Positions 31,564 through 40,820 of a DNA stretch of 62,195 nt are shown here, one piece after another. Made by a program: the position numbers and the translations under genes. Source of the stretch: JARYGU01 sp033795365. Lineage in GTDB: Bacteria; Pseudomonadota; Alphaproteobacteria; Rhizobiales; Rhizobiaceae. The notes beneath the pieces were generated by a model. It was not told the origin of the DNA and ran no database searches. It saw only the letters and a list, made by a program, of their open reading frames with translations. The DNA is taken from contig JARYGU010000027.1 in assembly GCA_033795365.1 (NCBI GenBank), positions 1-62,195 on the forward strand. The letters are read 5' to 3'. Every line of letters starts with the position of its first letter. The stretch's first letter is position 1.

Positions 31564-32964
31564 ATGAGGGCAATTTCTCTGAGGGCGGAGGAGCCGGCGG
31601 CAAAAAACCGCCTGTTCGGTCGCGGCGCCATGCTCATGATGCTGATCGTCGGCATCGTGCCGAACGGTCTCTTTCTGGCCGCGATGCCCTTTTTCATCGC
31701 GGAGCGGCTGATATCGCCCCTTATGTACCTGCTGGCGGCGGTCGCGGCGTTCTTTCTGCCGCCTTTCTTCGCCTATATCCTCTTCGCGCTCGTCGCGGCG
31801 ATCGATCTCAGCCTGATCGTTCTCATCGCTTTCCATCTGCCGGTCATGACGGCGCTGGATTCCATAAGATTCATGGCGACGATCGATATAGCTGCGTCGG
31901 TATTCTATATTGCGTTGATCTCTGCGAACTTTATCATCGCGCTGCTTACGGCGTGGCTGTTCAACCGGTATCGGACGGAAATGCGTCTCGCCTCTCCGAT
32001 CCCGGCGACAGTCCTCGCGCTGGCGTTGGTCGCCGCCGATGCTCGCTTCAATCTTCCTTATGTCTCCAAGGCGGATCCGGATTTCGACAGCGCGATGTCG
32101 CAGAACGGCCTGGATGCAAAGGTGGTCGCCGCCCGAGGAAACAATCTTCTCATTGTTTTGGTGGAGGGACTCGGGGCATTTGCCGACCCTGCGGAAAGAC
32201 GCCTTTTATCCGGGAAGCTGGAAAGTGCAGCCGCAGCCGGACATTACACCCTCACCTCCGGGAGGACGCGCTATGCCGGATCGACGACCTCCGCGGAGTC
32301 GCGTGAACTCTGCGGCCGCTGGGGCGATCACCTGGATTATATCCGCGGTCCTGGCCCGTTCGATTGCCTTCCGCGCGGACTTGCTGCGAAAGGTTACCGC
32401 ACTGCCGCCTATCACGGCTATACGTCCGACATGTTCGAGCGGGATATCTGGTACCCGAAGATAGGCTTTGAGGAGTTTCACTTCGCCGAAGATATGATCA
32501 AGGAAAAGCCGGAGCTGGTTGCGAGCCGGTGCGGAAGCGTCTTTCTCGGGTTGTGTGACCGAGAGGTGGCGGAGGTCGTGCGCAGCAGGCTGCTGAACAG
32601 AGGTGAGCAGCCGAAGCTGGTCTATTGGCTCACGCTCAATTCCCACATTCCCTTCGTTGCCAAGAAGGAGGGGAAACTTGCCTGCGGCTCGGTGAAAGCC
32701 GCTATCTCGAATGAGACGGTCTGCGAGCTGACCGAACTCTGGGGAGACGTTTTCGAATCCGTGGGCTCGATTGCTGCCGATCCCCGGCTTCCCCCGACCG
32801 ATATATTGCTGGTCGGCGATCATCACACGCCGCTCTGGGAGCGGGATGCCAAGGATCGCTTCAGCTTCGGTGAAGTCGACTGGTATTTTCTGCGTAGCGG
32901 CAAGGTGCTGCGTGAGCAACGGTTGGCGGCACGCTTCGGTGGCATATCCTTGCGGCTGAGGTAG
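31564..32964 (+). CDS. membrane alkaline-phosphatase-superfamily enzyme (EptA/LtaS/sulfatase-like)
   Basis: A 466-residue protein. The N-terminal 150 residues hold about four membrane helices (for example LMMLIVGIVPNGLFLAA and LMYLLAAVAAFFLPPFF). A periplasmic catalytic domain follows with the metal ligand in LIVLVEGLGAF, a Thr-rich nucleophile loop GSTTSAESREL, and DILLVGDHHTPLW. The sulfatase CxPxR motif is absent, so it is more likely a phosphoethanolamine or phosphoglycerol transferase acting on envelope glycans or lipids. ATG 31564 (GGGCGG upstream) is favoured over ATG 31516. It lies between hbdA and a sulfate transporter operon. Confidence 0.75.
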   Translation: MRAISLRAEEPAAKNRLFGRGAMLMMLIVGIVPNGLFLAAMPFFIAERLISPLMYLLAAVAAFFLPPFFAYILFALVAAIDLSLIVLIAFHLPVMTALDSIRFMATIDIAASVFYIALISANFIIALLTAWLFNRYRTEMRLASPIPATVLALALVAADARFNLPYVSKADPDFDSAMSQNGLDAKVVAARGNNLLIVLVEGLGAFADPAERRLLSGKLESAAAAGHYTLTSGRTRYAGSTTSAESRELCGRWGDHLDYIRGPGPFDCLPRGLAAKGYRTAAYHGYTSDMFERDIWYPKIGFEEFHFAEDMIKEKPELVASRCGSVFLGLCDREVAEVVRSRLLNRGEQPKLVYWLTLNSHIPFVAKKEGKLACGSVKAAISNETVCELTELWGDVFESVGSIAADPRLPPTDILLVGDHHTPLWERDAKDRFSFGEVDWYFLRSGKVLREQRLAARFGGISLRLR

Positions 32965-33147
32965 TCAAGCCTTGCAAATCCATGGCGCTTTCCGCAAGGA
33001 ATAGTTGCGCATTCCGTCCAGGTGCCGATTGGCGAAATTATTTTTCGCGTGCCGGAAGGTGATTGGGCCGGCGTGTCTCGGATTGCTGCCGTGCAGGCAG
33101 TACTGTCGCGCCAAATTTCACAGGCTCTTCCGGAGAACTTCTTCAAA

Positions 33148-34131
33148 ATGAAACGTTTCCTGCTGATCGGCGTGGCTCTTCTCGGCCTTGCCGGCCCAAT
33201 ATCGGCCCATGCCGCTGACAAGCTGCTCAATGCCTCCTACGATGTGGCGCGCGAACTCTTTGCTGCCGAGAACGAGGCCTTCATCAAGGAACATCCGGGC
33301 GTCACCGTCGATCAGTCGCATGCCGGAACGTCGAAGCAGGCACGCGCCATCGTGGAGGGGCTGGAGGCGGACGTCGTCACCTTCAACCAGGTCACGGATA
33401 TCGATTTCCTGGCAAAGAACGGCTTCGTCGCCGAGGACTGGCAGACGAAATTCCCGAACAATGCTTCGCCCTTCTATTCCTTCCCGTCCTTCCTGGTGCG
33501 TGCAGGCAATCCGAAGAACATCAAGGATTGGGACGATCTCGTTCGAGACGACGTGAAGGTCGTCTTCCCCAATCCCAAGACGTCCGGCAATGCTCGCTAC
33601 ACTTACCTTGCCGCGGCAGCCTATGCGAAGGAAGCCTTTGGCGGCGACGAGGAGAAGGTCAAGGAATTCGTCACCAAGCTCTTCGACAATGTTCCGGTCT
33701 TCGATACCGGCGGGCGCGCGGCGACGACAACTTTCGTTGAACGCGAGATCGGGGACGTCATCATTACGTTCGAGGCCGAAACACGGTCTATCGCCAAGCA
33801 GTACGGCGAGGCCAAGTTCGAGAGTGTCGTACCGTCTGTGAGCCTGCTCGCCGAGTTCCCGGTCGCAATCGTCGACAAGTGGGCCGGTGCCCACGGAACG
33901 ACGGAACTTGCCAAGTCCTACCTCGACTTTCTCTATTCTCCCGCCGGGCAGCGGATCGCCGCCGAGTTCGGCCATCGCGTCCACAATCCGGAAGTGGCGG
34001 CGGAGTTCAAGGATCAGTTTCCTGAAATCCGTCTGGTCAACGTCGACGACGCTTTCGGCGGCTGGAAAAAAATCTCCGAAGAGCATTTTGCCGAAGGCGG
34101 AATTCTCGACAGCATCTACGGCAGCCGGTAA
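33148..34131 (+). CDS. sbp: sulfate/thiosulfate ABC transporter substrate-binding protein
   Basis: A 327-residue periplasmic binding protein with a Sec signal peptide (MKRFLLIGVALLGLAG, cleavage near AHA-AD). Family motifs include NASYDVARELF, HAGTSKQARA and FPNPKTSGNARY. It binds sulfate or thiosulfate and delivers it to the CysTW channel encoded downstream. It could be Sbp or CysP; sequence alone does not decide. GGAG lies upstream of ATG 33148. A strong hairpin separates it from the permease genes. Confidence 0.9.
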   Translation: MKRFLLIGVALLGLAGPISAHAADKLLNASYDVARELFAAENEAFIKEHPGVTVDQSHAGTSKQARAIVEGLEADVVTFNQVTDIDFLAKNGFVAEDWQTKFPNNASPFYSFPSFLVRAGNPKNIKDWDDLVRDDVKVVFPNPKTSGNARYTYLAAAAYAKEAFGGDEEKVKEFVTKLFDNVPVFDTGGRAATTTFVEREIGDVIITFEAETRSIAKQYGEAKFESVVPSVSLLAEFPVAIVDKWAGAHGTTELAKSYLDFLYSPAGQRIAAEFGHRVHNPEVAAEFKDQFPEIRLVNVDDAFGGWKKISEEHFAEGGILDSIYGSR

Positions 34132-34159
34132 GACGACCTCCTGAAAACGACTGATCGGG

Positions 34160-34185
34160 CCGGCGGGCATTCTATGCCCCGCCGG
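34160..34185 (+). terminator. intercistronic hairpin/attenuator after the sulfate-binding protein gene
   Basis: CCGGCGGGCAT pairs with ATGCCCCGCCGG (one bulged C) around a TCT loop and is followed by TTCTTG. Placed between binding protein and permease, it would give more binding-protein mRNA than permease mRNA. Confidence 0.6.
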
Positions 34186-34214
34186 TTCTTGCTGTGAAAG
34201 AAAGGACGAGGATC

Positions 34215-35036
34215 GTGAAACGGCGTGTGCTTCCGGGATTGCCGCTGTCGCTCGGAATTACGCTCGTCTATGTGGCGATCATCGTCGTACTTCCGCTTGC
34301 CGCGCTCGTCTTCAAGGCTGCAAGCCTCGGGCCGGAGGACTACTGGCGGATCGTTTCCTCCGATCGAGCGGTCGCCAGCTATCGGATCACCGTGCTGTGC
34401 GCCTTCGCCGCGACGCTTTTCAATCTCGTCTTCGGATTGGCGCTCGCCTGGATCTTGGTGCGCTACCGTTTTCCCGGCCGCCGCATCGTCGATGCGCTTG
34501 TCGATCTGCCCTTCGCGCTTCCCACCGCGGTCGCGGGCATCTCGCTCACCACGCTCTTTGCCGCGAACGGCTGGTTCGGCGCTCCGCTTTCCGCCATCGG
34601 CATTAAGGTCGCCTACACGCCGCTTGGCATCATGATCGCGATGGCTTTCACCAGTCTTCCCTTCGTCGTGCGTACCGTGCAGCCGGTATTGGAGGAACTC
34701 GACCCCGCTTTGGAAGAAGCCGGCCAGACGCTGGGAGCGGGTGATCTCTCGATCTTCGTGCGTGTCATTCTGCCGCTTCTGACGCCGGCGCTCCTGGCCG
34801 GCGTTTCGCTTTCCTTCGCGCGCAGCCTCGGCGAATTCGGGGCCATCATCTTCATCGCAGGCAATCAGCCGATGGAAACCGAAATCACCGCGCTTCTCGC
34901 CTTCATCAGGCTGGAGGAATATGATTATCCGGCTTCGGCCGCCATTGCTTCGGTGATGCTGGTCACCGCTTTCGTCATGCTCGCCTTGACCAATCTCATG
35001 CAGGCGCGGGCCCTGCGCTATACGGCGAGGGCCTGA
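34215..35036 (+). CDS. cysT: sulfate ABC transporter permease CysT
   Basis: A 273-residue permease with about six membrane helices (first LPLSLGITLVYVAIIVVLPL) and an EAA loop EEAGQTLGAGDLSIFVRVIL. The SFARSLGEFGAIIFIAGN segment is characteristic of CysT/CysU. It forms the sulfate channel with CysW. GTG 34215 has AAGGA 8 nt upstream and is preferred to GTG 34194. The next gene starts 3 bp after its stop. Confidence 0.9.
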   Translation: MKRRVLPGLPLSLGITLVYVAIIVVLPLAALVFKAASLGPEDYWRIVSSDRAVASYRITVLCAFAATLFNLVFGLALAWILVRYRFPGRRIVDALVDLPFALPTAVAGISLTTLFAANGWFGAPLSAIGIKVAYTPLGIMIAMAFTSLPFVVRTVQPVLEELDPALEEAGQTLGAGDLSIFVRVILPLLTPALLAGVSLSFARSLGEFGAIIFIAGNQPMETEITALLAFIRLEEYDYPASAAIASVMLVTAFVMLALTNLMQARALRYTARA

Positions 35037-35039
35037 TCG

Positions 35040-35936
35040 ATGTCCGCAGGCAAAAACCGCCGCCCGTCGCGCGTCGGCGATGCGCCACTCTTCCGGCGCA
35101 TACTGCTTTCAGTCGTTCTGCTGTTCGTCGCGATCGTCATCGTGGCGCCGCTTCTGGTGATCGGCGTGCAGGCCTTCTCCATGGGCGTGACCTATTTCGG
35201 CGCGACGATTGCCCATCCGGATACGCGCCACGCCATCCTCCTGACGGTCGTCACCGCCCTCGTCGCCGTTCCGGTGAATACGGTCTTCGGCATTGCCGCC
35301 GCCTGGGCGATCACGAAATTCGACTTTCCCGGCCGGCGGCTGCTTCTGGTCGTTATCGAAATTCCGTTTTCGGTCTCGCCGATCGTCGCGGGTGTCGCCT
35401 ATCTGTTCGTCTACGGCTTGCAGGGCCTGTTCGGCCCCGCCTTGCAGGCGGCAGAGGTCAAGATTCTGTTCGCCCTGCCGGGCATCGTTATCGCAAGCAT
35501 GTTCGTGACCGCACCTTTCGTCGCACGCGAGCTTATTCCGCTGATGCAGGCCCAAGGGCGGGATCTCGAGGAGGCGGCCACGTCGCTCGGCGCCAGCGGA
35601 TGGCGGACATTCTTTTCGGTGACGCTGCCGAACATAAAATGGGCGCTGCTTTACGGCGTTGTTCTTTGCAATTCACGCGTGATGGGCGAATTCGGTGCCG
35701 TTTCGGTCGTCTCCGGCAATATCCGCGGACAAACCAACACGCTGCCGCTCCATATCGAGCTTCTCTACCACGATTATAACGCCGTCGGCGCTTTCGCCGC
35801 CGCGTCCATCCTCGCGATGCTGGCAATCCTGACGCTCATTGCAAAGGTTGCTCTGGAGCGTCAGGGCGCCGGGCGCATTCGCCGTCCGTCCTCGCTCGCC
35901 GGCACAGAACCTCAGCCTTCGGAGGCCAAGCCTTGA
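35040..35936 (+). CDS. cysW: sulfate ABC transporter permease CysW
   Basis: A 298-residue permease with about six membrane helices and an EAA loop EEAATSLGASGWRTFFSVTL, followed by NSRVMGEFGAVSVVSGNIRG, typical of CysW. It partners CysT. Its stop overlaps the TTG start of cysA (TTGA), indicating translational coupling. Confidence 0.92.
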   Translation: MSAGKNRRPSRVGDAPLFRRILLSVVLLFVAIVIVAPLLVIGVQAFSMGVTYFGATIAHPDTRHAILLTVVTALVAVPVNTVFGIAAAWAITKFDFPGRRLLLVVIEIPFSVSPIVAGVAYLFVYGLQGLFGPALQAAEVKILFALPGIVIASMFVTAPFVARELIPLMQAQGRDLEEAATSLGASGWRTFFSVTLPNIKWALLYGVVLCNSRVMGEFGAVSVVSGNIRGQTNTLPLHIELLYHDYNAVGAFAAASILAMLAILTLIAKVALERQGAGRIRRPSSLAGTEPQPSEAKP

Positions 35937-36955
35937 AAATCCGCCTCAACAATGTCGTCAAGACCTTCGAGACCTTCCGCGCCGTGCACGGCGTGTCGCT
36001 GGAGATCGAAAGCGGCGAACTCGTAGCACTTCTGGGACCATCGGGCTCCGGCAAGACGACGATCCTGCGGATGGTGGCCGGCCTGGAGTTCGCCGACGGC
36101 GGCGAGATTCATTTCGGCGAGGAGAATGCGACCGATATCCCCGTTCGCGACCGCGGCGTCGGCTTCGTCTTCCAGCACTACGCGCTTTTCCCGCATATGA
36201 CCGTCGGCGAGAACATCGCCTTCGGAATGAAGGTGTCCAAGGTGAAGCGGTCGAGCCAGGCCATCACGGATCGGATCGACGAGCTTCTGAAACTCGTGCA
36301 GCTTGGCGGCCTGAAAGATCGATTTCCGGGACAGATATCCGGTGGCCAGCGCCAGCGCGTGGCGCTCGCACGCGCTCTTGCAGTCGATCCGCGCGTGTTG
36401 CTTCTCGACGAGCCGTTCGGTGCGCTCGATGCCAATGTCCGGCGCGACCTGCGCCGCTGGCTGAGGAAGATCCACGACGAGCTCGGCATCACCACCCTTT
36501 TCGTCACCCATGACCAGGAGGAGGCGCTTGACCTGGCGGATCGCGTGGTCATCCTCGACAAGGGCCGGATCGTACAGCAGGGAACGCCGGAAGACGTCTG
36601 CCGCAATCCCGAGAATGCTTTCGTGATGAACTTCCTCGGCGATGCCAATGCGCTTCCCGCGGCCGTCCGCGACGGCAAGGCCTATGTGCAGGATGTGCCC
36701 TTCGATGCTCCCGCGATCGAGGACGGAGCGGCGAACATCTATTTCCGTCCGGCGGATGTCGCCTGGCGGGAGGACGGCCATGGCGTGGCGGCGCAGATCG
36801 TGCGCGTGATCGACAGACCGGATTCCCGCCGTGTTCTGGCGATGACGACGGGTGGGCAGCCGGTCGAGTTCGACACTGCTCCGGAGTTTCCGCATCGCAA
36901 GGGCGAGCACGGCTTTCTCGACATCCGCCGCCCGCGGATCTATCCTGCGGCCTGA
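35933..36955 (+). CDS. cysA: sulfate/thiosulfate import ATP-binding protein CysA
   Basis: A 340-residue ATPase: Walker A GPSGSGKTT, signature ISGGQRQR, LLLDEPFGALDANVRRDLRRWL (the RRDLRRWLR run is typical of CysA), H-loop FVTHDQEEAL, and a short TOBE-type C-terminus. It powers the CysTW channel. TTG start overlaps the cysW stop and has GGAGG 7 nt upstream. It converges with tlpA, only 4 bp away. Confidence 0.92.
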   Translation: MKIRLNNVVKTFETFRAVHGVSLEIESGELVALLGPSGSGKTTILRMVAGLEFADGGEIHFGEENATDIPVRDRGVGFVFQHYALFPHMTVGENIAFGMKVSKVKRSSQAITDRIDELLKLVQLGGLKDRFPGQISGGQRQRVALARALAVDPRVLLLDEPFGALDANVRRDLRRWLRKIHDELGITTLFVTHDQEEALDLADRVVILDKGRIVQQGTPEDVCRNPENAFVMNFLGDANALPAAVRDGKAYVQDVPFDAPAIEDGAANIYFRPADVAWREDGHGVAAQIVRVIDRPDSRRVLAMTTGGQPVEFDTAPEFPHRKGEHGFLDIRRPRIYPAA

Positions 36956-36959
36956 CGGG

Positions 36960-37640
36960 TCAGGAAGCGGGTCTGCCCGTGGTCGCCGCGCCGATCAGTG
37001 CCTTCGCGTCCTCGCTGTCCCAGGCGGCGGGGCCGTTCATGGCGGATACCAGGCAGCCCTTGTCGTCCATCAGCAGGGTCACCGGCAGGCCGAAGGCAAG
37101 GCCCTCCTTCTTCAGCGTGTTGAAGACGCCCATCGAGGCATCTCGGTAATAGCCGAGATCGTGGACGCCCGTTTCGTCGAGAAAGGCTTTCGGCTTCTCG
37201 TCGGAACCAGTGTCGATGTTGATCGCGACCACCTCGAAACGGTCGCCGCCCATGGATTTCTGGAGGGCATTCAAGGCCGGCATCTCTTCCCGGCAGGGCA
37301 CGCACCAGGTCGCCCAGAGATTGACCAGCAAGGTCTTGCCGGAAAAATCCGACAGCGACTTCGCCTTGCCGTCCGGACCATTGAAGGCGAGCGCCGGAAG
37401 CTGCCGGTGTTCGGGAACGCTCATCATCGCCGCGACCTCGCCTTTGAACAGCGGATCAAGCCGTTTCGCGGTCTCGCCGGTGTCGGCGCAGGCGGCATTG
37501 TCGGTCTCCGACAGCGCGGTACCATTGCCAGACCGGCTCTCCATCACGTATATCGCTGCCGCACCGGCGAGAAGTCCGGCGATACCGGCGACGGCGATCA
37601 ATCTTGCTGCCGGCAGGCCCAGCGTCTTCTTCACTGACAT
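36960..37640 (-). CDS. tlpA: thiol:disulfide interchange protein TlpA
   Basis: A 226-residue membrane-anchored thioredoxin-like protein. One N-terminal helix (LIAVAGIAGLLAGAAAIYV) is followed by a periplasmic thioredoxin fold with the redox motif WCVPC in LWATWCVPCREEMP. Rhizobial TlpA reduces copper chaperones and the CuA site during cytochrome oxidase assembly. ATG 37640 has GGAG 6 nt upstream. It is divergent from argH with only 22 bp between starts, so their promoters overlap or lie in each other's coding regions. Confidence 0.9.
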   Translation of the reverse strand: MSVKKTLGLPAARLIAVAGIAGLLAGAAAIYVMESRSGNGTALSETDNAACADTGETAKRLDPLFKGEVAAMMSVPEHRQLPALAFNGPDGKAKSLSDFSGKTLLVNLWATWCVPCREEMPALNALQKSMGGDRFEVVAINIDTGSDEKPKAFLDETGVHDLGYYRDASMGVFNTLKKEGLAFGLPVTLLMDDKGCLVSAMNGPAAWDSEDAKALIGAATTGRPAS

Positions 37641-37662
37641 TTCATTCTCCAGGATAGGTACC

Positions 37663-39066
37663 ATGGCTGACGGAACTTCCAAGACCCAATCCTCCAACCA
37701 GATGTGGGGCGGCCGCTTCGCTTCGGGTCCGGATGCGATCATGGAGGAGATAAATGCCTCGATCGGCTTCGACAAGAAGCTTTATGCCCAGGACATCCGC
37801 GGCTCTATAGCGCATGCGACGATGCTGGCGCATCAGGGCATCATCTCGCAGGACGACAGGGACAAGATCGTCGAGGGCCTGAACACGATCCTGTCGGAGA
37901 TCGAGAGCGGCCGGTTCGAGTTTTCGCGCCGGCTCGAGGATATCCATATGAATATCGAGGCGCGGCTTGCCGAAATCGTCGGTCCGGCCGCCGGACGGCT
38001 TCACACCGCACGTTCGCGCAACGATCAGGTGGCGCTCGATTTCCGCCTCTGGGTCAAGGAGGAGATGGAGAAGACGGAGAAGGCGCTGACCGGCTTGATC
38101 GCCGCCTTCCTCGACCGCGCCGAAGAGCACGCGGCAACGGTGATGCCGGGTTTCACCCATCTCCAGACGGCGCAGCCGGTGACCTTCGGCCATCACTGCA
38201 TGGCCTATGTCGAGATGTTCGGGCGCGACCGTTCCCGGCTTCGCGATGCGATCGTGCGGCTGGACGAAAGCCCGATCGGCGCGGCGGCGCTCGCCGGCAC
38301 CGGCTTTCCGATCGACCGGCACATGACGGCTCAGGCGCTCGGTTTCCGCGAGCCGACCCGCAATTCCATCGATACGGTTTCGGATCGCGATTTCGCGCTG
38401 GAATTCCTGTCGATCGCCTCGATCGCGGCGACGCATCTTTCACGGCTGGCGGAGGAGATCGTCATCTGGTCGACGCCGCAATTCGGCTTCATACGGCTCT
38501 CGGACGCGTTTTCGACGGGTTCCTCGATCATGCCGCAGAAGAAGAACCCGGACGCGGCCGAGCTGGTGCGCGCCAAGACGGGTCGGATCAACGGCTCGCT
38601 GGTCGCGCTTCTGACCGTGATGAAGGGACTGCCGCTCGCCTATTCGAAGGATATGCAGGAGGACAAGGAACAGGTGTTCGACGCGGCCGAAAGTCTGGAA
38701 CTCGCCATTGCTGCGATAACCGGAATGGTTCGCGACCTGGAGGTCCGGGCCGACCGGATGAAGGCTGCCGCCGGTTCCGGATACTCCACGGCGACGGATC
38801 TTGCCGACTGGCTGGTGCGGGAGGCGGGGCTCCCGTTCCGCGAGGCTCATCACGTGACCGGCCGTGCGGTCGCGCTTGCCGAGGTAAGTGGATGCGATCT
38901 GGCAGAGCTTCCGCTTGACGATCTGAAGGCGATCCATGCGGCGATCACCGGGAAGATCTATGACGTGCTGACCGTGGAGGCCTCGGTGGCGAGCCGTACG
39001 TCCTTCGGCGGAACGGCGCCTTCGGGCGTTCGCAGCCAGATCGCCTGGTGGCGCGAGAGGCTCTGA
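37663..39066 (+). CDS. argH: argininosuccinate lyase
   Basis: A 467-residue fumarase/aspartase-superfamily enzyme that splits argininosuccinate into arginine and fumarate, the last step of arginine synthesis. It has MWGGRF at the N-terminus, HTARSRNDQVA, GFTHLQTAQPV and the signature GSSIMPQKKNPD. Length is normal. ATG 37663 has AGGA 8 nt upstream; the frame open further back runs antisense to tlpA and is not coding. Confidence 0.95.
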   Translation: MADGTSKTQSSNQMWGGRFASGPDAIMEEINASIGFDKKLYAQDIRGSIAHATMLAHQGIISQDDRDKIVEGLNTILSEIESGRFEFSRRLEDIHMNIEARLAEIVGPAAGRLHTARSRNDQVALDFRLWVKEEMEKTEKALTGLIAAFLDRAEEHAATVMPGFTHLQTAQPVTFGHHCMAYVEMFGRDRSRLRDAIVRLDESPIGAAALAGTGFPIDRHMTAQALGFREPTRNSIDTVSDRDFALEFLSIASIAATHLSRLAEEIVIWSTPQFGFIRLSDAFSTGSSIMPQKKNPDAAELVRAKTGRINGSLVALLTVMKGLPLAYSKDMQEDKEQVFDAAESLELAIAAITGMVRDLEVRADRMKAAAGSGYSTATDLADWLVREAGLPFREAHHVTGRAVALAEVSGCDLAELPLDDLKAIHAAITGKIYDVLTVEASVASRTSFGGTAPSGVRSQIAWWRERL

Positions 39067-39191
39067 CGGCACGCTTGCGGAATCCGTCCGAAGAATCAGG
39101 GTGCACAAGCATTTCAAAACCCGGTATGGGTTCTGACGAATTGCGACCGACCAATGTGCAACAGTCAACCGCTCCGCTAGGGACCGCCGGC

Positions 39192-39386
39192 ATGCATCTT
39201 CGAAAAACCTTTCTTGTATTCCTCGTCCTTTGCCTTTCGGGCTCGCTGCTGAGCGCCTGCGGCCGCAAGGGCGATCTCGAAGTGCCGGGCGGTGTGCCGA
39301 TCACCAAGCAGGAGCGCGAGGCTGCGGCAAAGAACAACAAACAGGATGTCGAGGATCGTCCCTTCGTCCTCGATCCGCTGCTTTAA
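39192..39386 (+). CDS. lptM: LptM (YifL)-type small lipoprotein
   Basis: A 64-residue lipoprotein with signal MHLRKTFLVFLVLCLSG and lipobox LSAC, then the family hallmark CGRKGDLEVP right after the acylated Cys. LptM helps mature the LptD/LptE lipopolysaccharide translocon in E. coli. It lies 10 bp upstream of lysA, a neighbourhood similar to yifL-dapF in E. coli. GGGA precedes ATG 39192. Confidence 0.85.
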   Translation: MHLRKTFLVFLVLCLSGSLLSACGRKGDLEVPGGVPITKQEREAAAKNNKQDVEDRPFVLDPLL

Positions 39387-39396
39387 GAGACGTTCC

Positions 39397-40665
39397 GTGA
39401 ACCACTTCGAATATCGCGACGGCATACTCTATGCCGAGGACGTGCCGGTGCCCGGGATCGCGAAGGCGGTCGGCACGCCGTTCTACTGCTATTCCACCGC
39501 CACGCTGGAGCGGCATTACAGGGTTTTTTCGCAGGCCTTCGACGGCGTCGACGCGCTGGTCTGCTATGCGGTGAAGGCCAATTCGAACCAGGCGGTCCTG
39601 AAGACGCTCGCACGGCTCGGCGCCGGCGTCGACGTCGTCTCGGAGGGCGAGCTTCGCCGAGCGCTGGCTGCAGGCGTGCCTGCTTCGCGCATCATGTTCT
39701 CGGGCGTCGGCAAGACGCCGCGGGAGATGGATCTTGCGCTGGAAGCCGGCATCTACTGTTTCAACGTCGAATCCGAGCCGGAGCTGGAAATCCTGAATGC
39801 CCGCGCGCTGAAGGCGGGAAAGCAGGCTCATGTCTCGTTCCGCATCAATCCGGACGTCGATGCGCGCACACATGCCAAGATCTCGACAGGCAAGAAGGAA
39901 AACAAGTTCGGCATTTCCTGGGAGCGGGCGCGCGCCGTCTACGCTCGGGCGGCCGAGCTTGCGGGTATCAAGGTGACCGGCATCGACATGCATATCGGAA
40001 GCCAGATAACCGAGCTGCAGCCCTTCGAGGATGCGTTCAAGCTCCTGCGGGAGCTCGTCACCACGTTGCGTACGGACGGGCATGTGATCGACCACGTCGA
40101 TGTCGGCGGCGGGTTGGGTATTCCCTACAAGACCGACAATTCGCCACCGCCGCTGCCCGACGCCTATGCGAAGATCGTCAAGGACCAGCTTCGAGGCCTC
40201 GATTGCCGCATCATCACGGAGCCGGGCAGGCTGATTGTCGGCAATGCCGGGATTCTGGTGACCGAAGTCATCTATGTGAAGGACGGCGGCGAGAAGACAT
40301 TCGTCATCGTCGATGCGGCGATGAACGATCTCATCCGCCCCACGCTCTATGAGGCATGGCACGAGATCCGGCCCGTGCGCATCTCGGCGGCAAATTCACC
40401 GCGCATCAAGGCGGATGTCGTCGGTCCCGTCTGCGAGACGGGGGACTATCTCGCGCTCGATCGCGAGATGGCGATGCCGAAGCCGCAGGACTTGTTCGCC
40501 ATCGGTTCGGCAGGTGCTTATGGTGCGGTGCAGGCCGGCACTTACAACACCCGTCTGCTGGTGCCGGAAGTGCTCGTAAAGGGCAGCGAGTTCCACGTCG
40601 TGCGCCCGCGGACCAGCTATGACGACCTGATCGGGCTCGACTCGGTTCCTGCCTGGCTCTCCTGA
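39397..40665 (+). CDS. lysA: diaminopimelate decarboxylase
   Basis: A 422-residue PLP fold-III enzyme that converts meso-diaminopimelate to lysine. The PLP lysine is in CYAVKANSN, the Gly-rich phosphate loop is DVGGGLGIPY, and EPGRLIVGNAG and the partner-subunit GPVCETGDYL (with the active-site Cys) follow. GTG 39397 matches the family start and follows lptM closely, so the two are co-transcribed. Confidence 0.95.
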   Translation: MNHFEYRDGILYAEDVPVPGIAKAVGTPFYCYSTATLERHYRVFSQAFDGVDALVCYAVKANSNQAVLKTLARLGAGVDVVSEGELRRALAAGVPASRIMFSGVGKTPREMDLALEAGIYCFNVESEPELEILNARALKAGKQAHVSFRINPDVDARTHAKISTGKKENKFGISWERARAVYARAAELAGIKVTGIDMHIGSQITELQPFEDAFKLLRELVTTLRTDGHVIDHVDVGGGLGIPYKTDNSPPPLPDAYAKIVKDQLRGLDCRIITEPGRLIVGNAGILVTEVIYVKDGGEKTFVIVDAAMNDLIRPTLYEAWHEIRPVRISAANSPRIKADVVGPVCETGDYLALDREMAMPKPQDLFAIGSAGAYGAVQAGTYNTRLLVPEVLVKGSEFHVVRPRTSYDDLIGLDSVPAWLS

Positions 40666-40820
40666 GTCCGGGAACTTGGGCCCATCGACGGGAGCAATGC
40701 ACGGATCGATCACGATTTCGCGCGTGCCCTCGTCTTCGCCATAAAGAATGTTATCCTCATCTCATGAGAAGCGGCCTTTGCGGATGAAGCGAAGATGCCT
40801 GCAACCGGGAACGAGGACGG

